Of a DNA stretch of 64,000 nucleotides, positions 59,418 to 64,000 are shown piece after piece; position 1 is the stretch's first letter, and each line of letters starts with the position of its first letter. The notes beneath the pieces are model-generated. The model made no database searches. It saw only the letters and a program-made list of their open reading frames with translations, and was not told the DNA's origin. Source of the stretch: Halomonas sp. PR-M31. Its GTDB lineage: Bacteria > Pseudomonadota > Gammaproteobacteria > Pseudomonadales > Halomonadaceae. Location of the stretch: positions 27,673 through 91,672 of the forward strand of contig NZ_JIBT01000038.1 of the NCBI RefSeq assembly GCF_001039575.1, written 5' to 3'. A program made the translations under genes and the position numbers.

Positions 59418-61048
59418 TCAAACGATAATGTCTTTAGTAGATTGTACCGATACTGGAAGCAATAGGCTAAACCGGGCGCCGCCCAAATACTGGCTTTCAT
59501 CAACGATCACACTACCGCCATGCCATAGCATCACTTTTTGAACGATAGAAAGTCCCAGACCATAACCGCCAGAGCGACGTGCGCGGCTGTTATCGAGACG
59601 TGCAAAAGGCTTGAAGATATCCATACGATCGCTTTCCGGCACGCCGGGCCCGTTGTCTTCTACATCCAGGCGTACCGCGCGGGCGTCCCGGGTCAGGCGA
59701 ATCAGTACCCGTGACTCCGCATGACGACAGGCATTGGCCACCAGATTCTGTAGCGCGCGCTGCAAGTAGCGGGGCTCGGCAACAACGTCGATCTCCTCTC
59801 CCAAAGCCACCTCGATACGAATATCAGGGTGCAACGAACTCAATGCTTCCACTACCCGCCGAGCCATGGCGCGGCATTCGACGACTTCGGTATCAATACC
59901 TCCGCTACTGACATTATCGCTACCCAGACGCGCATAGGTCAGAATTTCATCGATCAGCTGATCGAGCTCCTCTATATCCCCATCGATACCCTTCAACTGA
60001 CGTCGCACCGCCTCTTGCTCCGTCATGTCCTCGACCATTTGTGCCGCGAAACGAATGCGCGCCACCGGCGTACGTAGTTCATGGGAGACGGCGCGAATCA
60101 TTTCCTGTTGCGCACGCAGAAGCGACTGCACCTGAGCCGCCATGCCGTTGAAGGCCATACCCAGACGCCCCATGAAATCGCTGCTCTCGACCTTGACTCG
60201 GGTATCCAGGTAGCCACCGGCAATTCGGGTTGCCGCCTTCTCCAGGCGAGCCATGCGCGTCTCGACACCGCGTACGATCAGATAGATAGCGCCGGCCAAT
60301 ACCATCAGCGAGGCAAGCACCAGGCCCAGGGTTAGGATCAACGGCATGGTATTGAACGCGTAGATCGGCCCCACATTGAGCCAACGCAGTGAACCGTCCA
60401 CCGGCGACACCAGCCTTGCGTGAGCAGAGATCGAGCCTTGTTCGGCTATCCACTGCAGCACGATATCCCCATCCGCAAGCCGTTCACGCTGGTGCGGGTC
60501 AAGTAGACCAGGCGGGGTCGTAGAGAGCGTGATCGGCAGTGACTGTTTTTCGGTCAGGAGTTGCAACGGATATTCGGGTGCCGCCATGTCTTCGAGCCAG
60601 TCTCGTAAGGTGCCGACCAAACCGCGCAGCTGCTGGCCCGACAGCTGCGCCAGGGCCACTTTGAGCAACAGAGGCTCTCCGGACACATACCGCCATAGAC
60701 TCCAGGTATGGCTTGTATTGTCGTACATGACCAGCGGGCGCCCATCCTCGAGCGTCGACGCTGGAAATAACTAAATGCCTGTTCGTCTTTTCGATACAAC
60801 GACAGCTGCATGTCGAGATGCTCTCCCTGGCGCTGCAACCACTGCTTACGCTCTGCGGGCTGCACTTCGCTCAACAGGATCGTGAGCAGCGCCATGGGCG
60901 TATCCGCCAAGCGCTCGCGATAGTACTCGCGGCGCACCTGATCGACGATCATGTAGCCCATCATTGCCAGCCCGAAGGTCAATACCAGCGCCAATAGCAG
61001 CGTGGCATAGACCCTTACAAAGGTACTGTCCGCCAGGGTACGACGCAT
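59418..61048 (-). CDS. rstB: RstB-like sensor histidine kinase, frameshifted near 60766
   Basis: Membrane sensor kinase, cognate to the adjacent response regulator. N-terminal transmembrane helix (VYATLLLALVLTFGLAMMGYM), periplasmic domain, second transmembrane helix, HAMP (RMARLEKAATRIAGGYLDTR), histidine box [20 protein letters not shown], then ATPase motifs NLVANACRHAES, VEDNGPGVPESD and GGYGLGLSIVQKV. The N-terminal 94 residues are out of frame with the rest; adding one T to TTT near 60766 gives AFSYFPASTLEDGRP and a 543-residue protein. Likely an undercall. Resembles RstB in its catalytic core; signal unknown. Confidence 0.86.
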
Positions 61049-61053
61049 GGCTA

Positions 61054-61769
61054 TCAGACATCCTTGACGAAAAGATAGCCTTTACTGCGCACTGTCTTGA
61101 TGCGGTGGGGCTGGTTGGGATCGTCGCCAATCTTGGGGCGTATGCGCGACACCCGAACGTCGATGGAACGGTCCTGGCCGTCATACTTGATGCCGCGCAG
61201 GGCCGAAAATATCTCTTCCCGGGTCAGCACACGGCCGGCATTGTCCGCCAGCAGCCAGAGCAGGTCGAACTCGGCGCTGGTCAGGTCGATACGCTCGTTG
61301 CTGAGCCAGGCCTCCCGGGTAGCGCTGTCGATCAGCAGATCGTTGAAGGTGAGCCGTGCGGCACCGTTACTGCTTTCGAGCTGATCGCTGCGACGCATCA
61401 GGCGCGCATGCGCGCCAGCAATACCCGAGGCTGAACCGGCTTGGGCACGTAATCGTCAGCGCCCATCTCCAGACCCAGCACCTGATCCATGTCATCGGTG
61501 CGCGCCGTCAGCATCAAGATGGGACCGGCATATTGAGGTCTGACACGACGACAGATCGACAAACCATCTTCGCCGGGCAACATGAGATCAAGAATGACGA
61601 TATCCGGTTCCAGCTCGATGATGCGCTCTACCCCATGTGCACCATCGGCCTCAATGGCGACCCGGAACCCGTTGGTTTCAAGATACTCTCGGGTCAGGTT
61701 GGCCAGGCGTTCGTCATCCTCGATGATCAGTACGAGGTCCTTCTGTTTGCTGTCCAAGCTGTCATCCAT
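61054..61769 (-). CDS. rstA: RstA-like OmpR-family response regulator, frameshifted at 61401
   Basis: Receiver domain VLIIEDDERLANLTREYL with phospho-acceptor Asp in IVILDLMLPGEDG, Thr in LMLTARTDD and Lys in YVPKPVQP, followed by a winged-helix DNA-binding domain (LTSAEFDLLWLLADNAGRVL, ALRGIKYDGQDRSIDVRVSR) very like RstA. The frame breaks at GCCTGATG; adding one C gives RMRALMRRSDQ and a 238-residue protein, standard size. The two pieces would otherwise look like a receiver-only and an effector-only protein. Five bases upstream of the kinase gene. Confidence 0.9.
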
Positions 61770-61961
61770 CCTATTTGGCTTATTGATACCGTGGCATCGT
61801 GGGTATATGAAGCAATGCTACACCTTGCTACAGAGGGTTACGAGATGGTCACTCTTCAACATAGTTGATAGAGACAAATGATACCTAACTCCCACCCTAG
61901 TGCGCTTGGTGGCAATCTCACACTTTTTTACTGTTTTTTTGCCCGTGACGTAACCTCGCGA

Positions 61962-61970
61962 TTTTCCACA
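61962..61970. promoter_or_regulatory. DnaA box upstream of nrdA
   Basis: TTTTCCACA fits the relaxed DnaA consensus TTWTNCACA. It lies in the 447-base gap between rstA and nrdA (61770-62216), which otherwise shows T-rich runs but no gene. Confidence 0.5.
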
Positions 61971-62003
61971 CAAGACTGAAACCACTCCCAGACGAGCCAC
62001 AAG

Positions 62004-62012
62004 ATATCCACA
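62004..62012. promoter_or_regulatory. Second DnaA-like box upstream of nrdA
   Basis: ATATCCACA, one mismatch from TTATCCACA, in the same orientation and exactly 42 bases from the first box, about 205 bases before the nrdA start. E. coli nrdAB is known to be regulated by DnaA through upstream boxes. Confidence 0.45.
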
Positions 62013-62216
62013 GGATGTTCCTCTTGCACCCCCTGCCCCGGCACACTATCTTGTAGCCACGATGACTGCGAGCACAACATGATGTATTTTGCTAACAATT
62101 GAACTCAGTGCTGTCAAGACTCGATAACACGACTATTCAAGGCACTGTTGACGGTTTTCGACTCGCATCGTCGACGTAAGATTCCCCATACAACGCAGAT
62201 CAGGGATCCCGGCACC

Positions 62217-63902
62217 ATGGACACCACCACACTTTCTTCCAATGAGACTTCCGTGAATCTGACGGCACCCCAGCGGCTTCGCGTGATCAAACGCGGTGGC
62301 GACGTGGCGGCCTTCGATCCCAGCAAGATCTCCGTCGCCATGACCAAGGCCATCATTGCCGTCGAGGGCGACAACGCCGGCACGTCGTCTCGGGTACGCG
62401 ATTTCGTCGCCAATGCCACCACACAGATCGTCGAGGCCTTTCAGCGGCGCATGCCGGACGGCGGCACCCTGCACATCGAGGACATTCAGGATCAGGTCGA
62501 ACTGGCTCTGATGCGCGCCGGCGAACAGAAGGTTGCAAGAGCCTACGTGCTTTACCGCGAGGAGCACGCCCGGGCACGCCAGGCAGCAGGCGGCGACATT
62601 GCCAAGCCCCACCCGACCCTCAACGTCACTTTGGAGGACGGCAGCACCCGACCGCTGGATCTAGGGCGCATCGAGATTCTGGTACGCGACGCCTGCGAAG
62701 GCCTGGCCAACGTCGACGCCAAGAAGATCGTCGACGACTCCCTGAAGAACCTCTACGACGGGGTTTCCCAGGACGGCGTGGCCACGGCAATGATGATGAC
62801 CGCCCGCACCCTGGTGGAAAAGGACCCCAACTACACCTACGTCACCGCGCGACTGTTGCAGGACAACCTGCGCCGTGAAGCCCTTTCCTTTCTGGACATC
62901 GCCGAGGAAGCCACCTTTGGCGACATGGCGGAACTCTACAAGCCGGCCTTCAAGGCCTATGTGGCATGCGGCATCGAGTTCGAACAGCTCGACCCACGGC
63001 TAGCGGAGTTCGATCTCGAGCGTCTGGGCGATGCCCTCGATCACACCCGGGACAACCAGTTCACCTATCTCGGCCTGCAGACCCTCTACGATCGCTACTT
63101 CATCCATCGCGACGACGTGCGCTACGAGCTGCCCCAGGTCATGTTCATGCGGGTCGCCATGGGGCTATCGCTCAACGAGGACGATCGCGAGACCAGGGCC
63201 ATCGAATTCTACGAGCTGCTCTCCAGCTTCGACTACATGGCTTCCACGCCAACCCTGTTCAACGCCGGCACCGCCAGAAGCCAGCTCTCCAGCTGCTATT
63301 TGACCACAGTGCCGGACAACCTGGACGGCATCTACGGCGCCATCCGGGACAACGCCATGCTCTCCAAGTGGGCCGGCGGGCTTGGCAACGACTGGACGCC
63401 AGTACGGGCGCTGGGCTCCTACATCAAGGGCACCAACGGCAAGTCTCAGGGCGTGGTGCCGTTTCTCAAGGTAGTCAACGATACCGCCGTGGCGGTCAAC
63501 CAGGGCGGCAAGCGCAAGGGCGCCGTCTGCGCCTATCTCGAGACCTGGCACATGGACGTCGAGGAGTTCTTGGAGCTTAGAAAGAACACCGGCGACGATC
63601 GCCGCCGTACCCACGACATGAACTCCGCCAACTGGGTGCCGGATCTGTTCATGAAGCGGGTATTCGACGACAAGGAGTGGACGCTGTTCTCCCCCTCCAC
63701 CTGTCCGGACCTGCACGATCTGTACGGTGCCGCCTTCCAGAAGCGCTACGAAGAGTACGAGGCGATGACCTATACCGGTCAGCTCAAGCTCTATAAGCGG
63801 GTAAAGGCTAAGGATCTATGGCGCAAGATGCTCTCGATGCTGTTCGAGACCGGTCACCCCTGGATCACTTTCAAGGACCCCTGCAACCTGCGTAGCCCGC
63901 AG
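62217..63902 (+). CDS. nrdA: Ribonucleoside-diphosphate reductase alpha subunit (class Ia), interrupted
   Basis: Large subunit that reduces ribonucleotides to deoxyribonucleotides. An N-terminal ATP-cone (LRVIKRGGDVAAFDPSKISV) for allosteric activity control is followed by the catalytic barrel: STPTLFNAGTARSQLSSCYL (first catalytic Cys), GLGNDWTPVRALGSYIKGTN and VCAYLETWHMDVEEFLELRK. Homology runs to NLRSPQ and then stops abruptly at an artificial repeat; the open frame continues only to a stop at 63963-63965. About 562 residues of a normal 750-770 are genuine. Start at ATG 62217 chosen because homology begins after it; an upstream in-frame ATG at 62148 adds 23 residues. Confidence 0.95.
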
Positions 63903-64000
63903 CATCGATCGATGTACAGCTACGTACGTCTGAGCATCGATCGATGTACAGCTACGTACGTCTGAGCATCGATCGATGTACAGCTACGTACGTCTGAGCA
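63901..64000. repeat. Three 32-bp tandem copies of the Ion Torrent flow order (artefact)
   Basis: Units at 63901-63932, 63933-63964 and 63965-63996 are identical, followed by AGCA. The 32-base unit, read from the right offset, begins TACGTACGTCTGAGCATCGA and continues TCGATGTACAGC, which is the 32-base nucleotide flow order used on Ion Torrent instruments. Such sequence arises when every flow is called as one base. It is not genomic and marks a bad read or contig end inside nrdA. Confidence 0.93.

Noticed and set aside
61054..61769. Separate receiver-only and DNA-binding-only proteins
   Set aside because: One added C fuses them into a standard OmpR-family regulator; the TGATG overlap is incidental.
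62043..62058. NrdR box upstream of nrdA (ACACTATCTTGTAGCC)
   Set aside because: Only about half of the 16 positions fit and no second box lies at the required spacing.
63901..64000. Tandem repeat as CRISPR array or satellite
   Set aside because: Units are directly adjacent with no spacers, contain no runs of identical bases and equal the instrument flow order.

Overview
This window looks like chromosomal DNA of a gamma-proteobacterium, most likely a halophilic member of the Halomonadaceae (inference from gene content and order: dapA-bamC-purC, lptGF/pepA-holC-valS, class Ia nrdA, aceEF, a BCCT compatible-solute transporter, a TRAP binding protein, a DUF3360 permease and acidic protein linkers). 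It is almost entirely housekeeping DNA. I see no prophage, insertion sequence, CRISPR array, toxin-antitoxin pair or defence island.

Layout: 0-7.3 kb, envelope and central metabolism (uppP, tsaB, adk, the pyruvate dehydrogenase genes aceE-aceF with their terminator). 7.6-12.9 kb, ampD, nadC, the methionine-salvage operon mtnB-mtnD-mtnC with a GNAT gene coupled to it, trmO and purC. 13-20.4 kb, an MBL hydrolase, bamC, dapA, bcp, a PerM-like permease, a TusA-like protein, bepA and nadA. 20.6-20.8 kb, two tRNA-Lys genes with a recognisable promoter and terminator. 20.9-26.4 kb, a same-strand cluster aceK, SIR2 deacylase, BASS transporter, DTW/TapT and TRAP binding protein. 26.5-33.1 kb, an amino-acid permease, truC, tcdA, a DUF1653 gene, a secreted PHB depolymerase and purE-purK. 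33.2-45.2 kb, bfr/bfd, an RDD protein, lptF-lptG, pepA, a REP-type repeat pair, holC, a large sensor kinase and valS. 45.3-55.4 kb, lipoproteins, a diguanylate cyclase, DoxX, a DUF3360 permease, two DNA glycosylases, glyoxalase I, a DUF411 protein, a BCCT transporter and a YdjM-like protein. 55.5-64 kb, metE/metR, a lipocalin-like protein, an RstA/RstB-like pair and the start of nrdA.

The most important observation concerns the sequence itself. The last 100 bases are three exact copies of a 32-base unit that is a rotation of the Ion Torrent 'Samba' nucleotide flow order, which breaks nrdA in the middle of a conserved motif. In addition, eight genes (tsaB, bepA, aceK, the PHB depolymerase, purE, a Cache-PAS sensor kinase, rstB-like and rstA-like) are each broken by one frameshift, and every one is repaired by adding a single base to a homopolymer. 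The apparent truC-tcdA fusion can be explained in the same way. These are best read as Ion Torrent homopolymer undercalls rather than biology, so the window should not be used to claim gene loss, split genes or novel fusions.

I did not find a convincing undescribed system. The biological points most worth following are the aceK-SIR2 cluster (two post-translational regulators of central carbon metabolism side by side, the sirtuin lacking zinc cysteines), the REP pair overlapping the pepA stop codon, the candidate operators upstream of metR, aceE, bfr and nrdA, and the uncharacterised DUF3360 permease.
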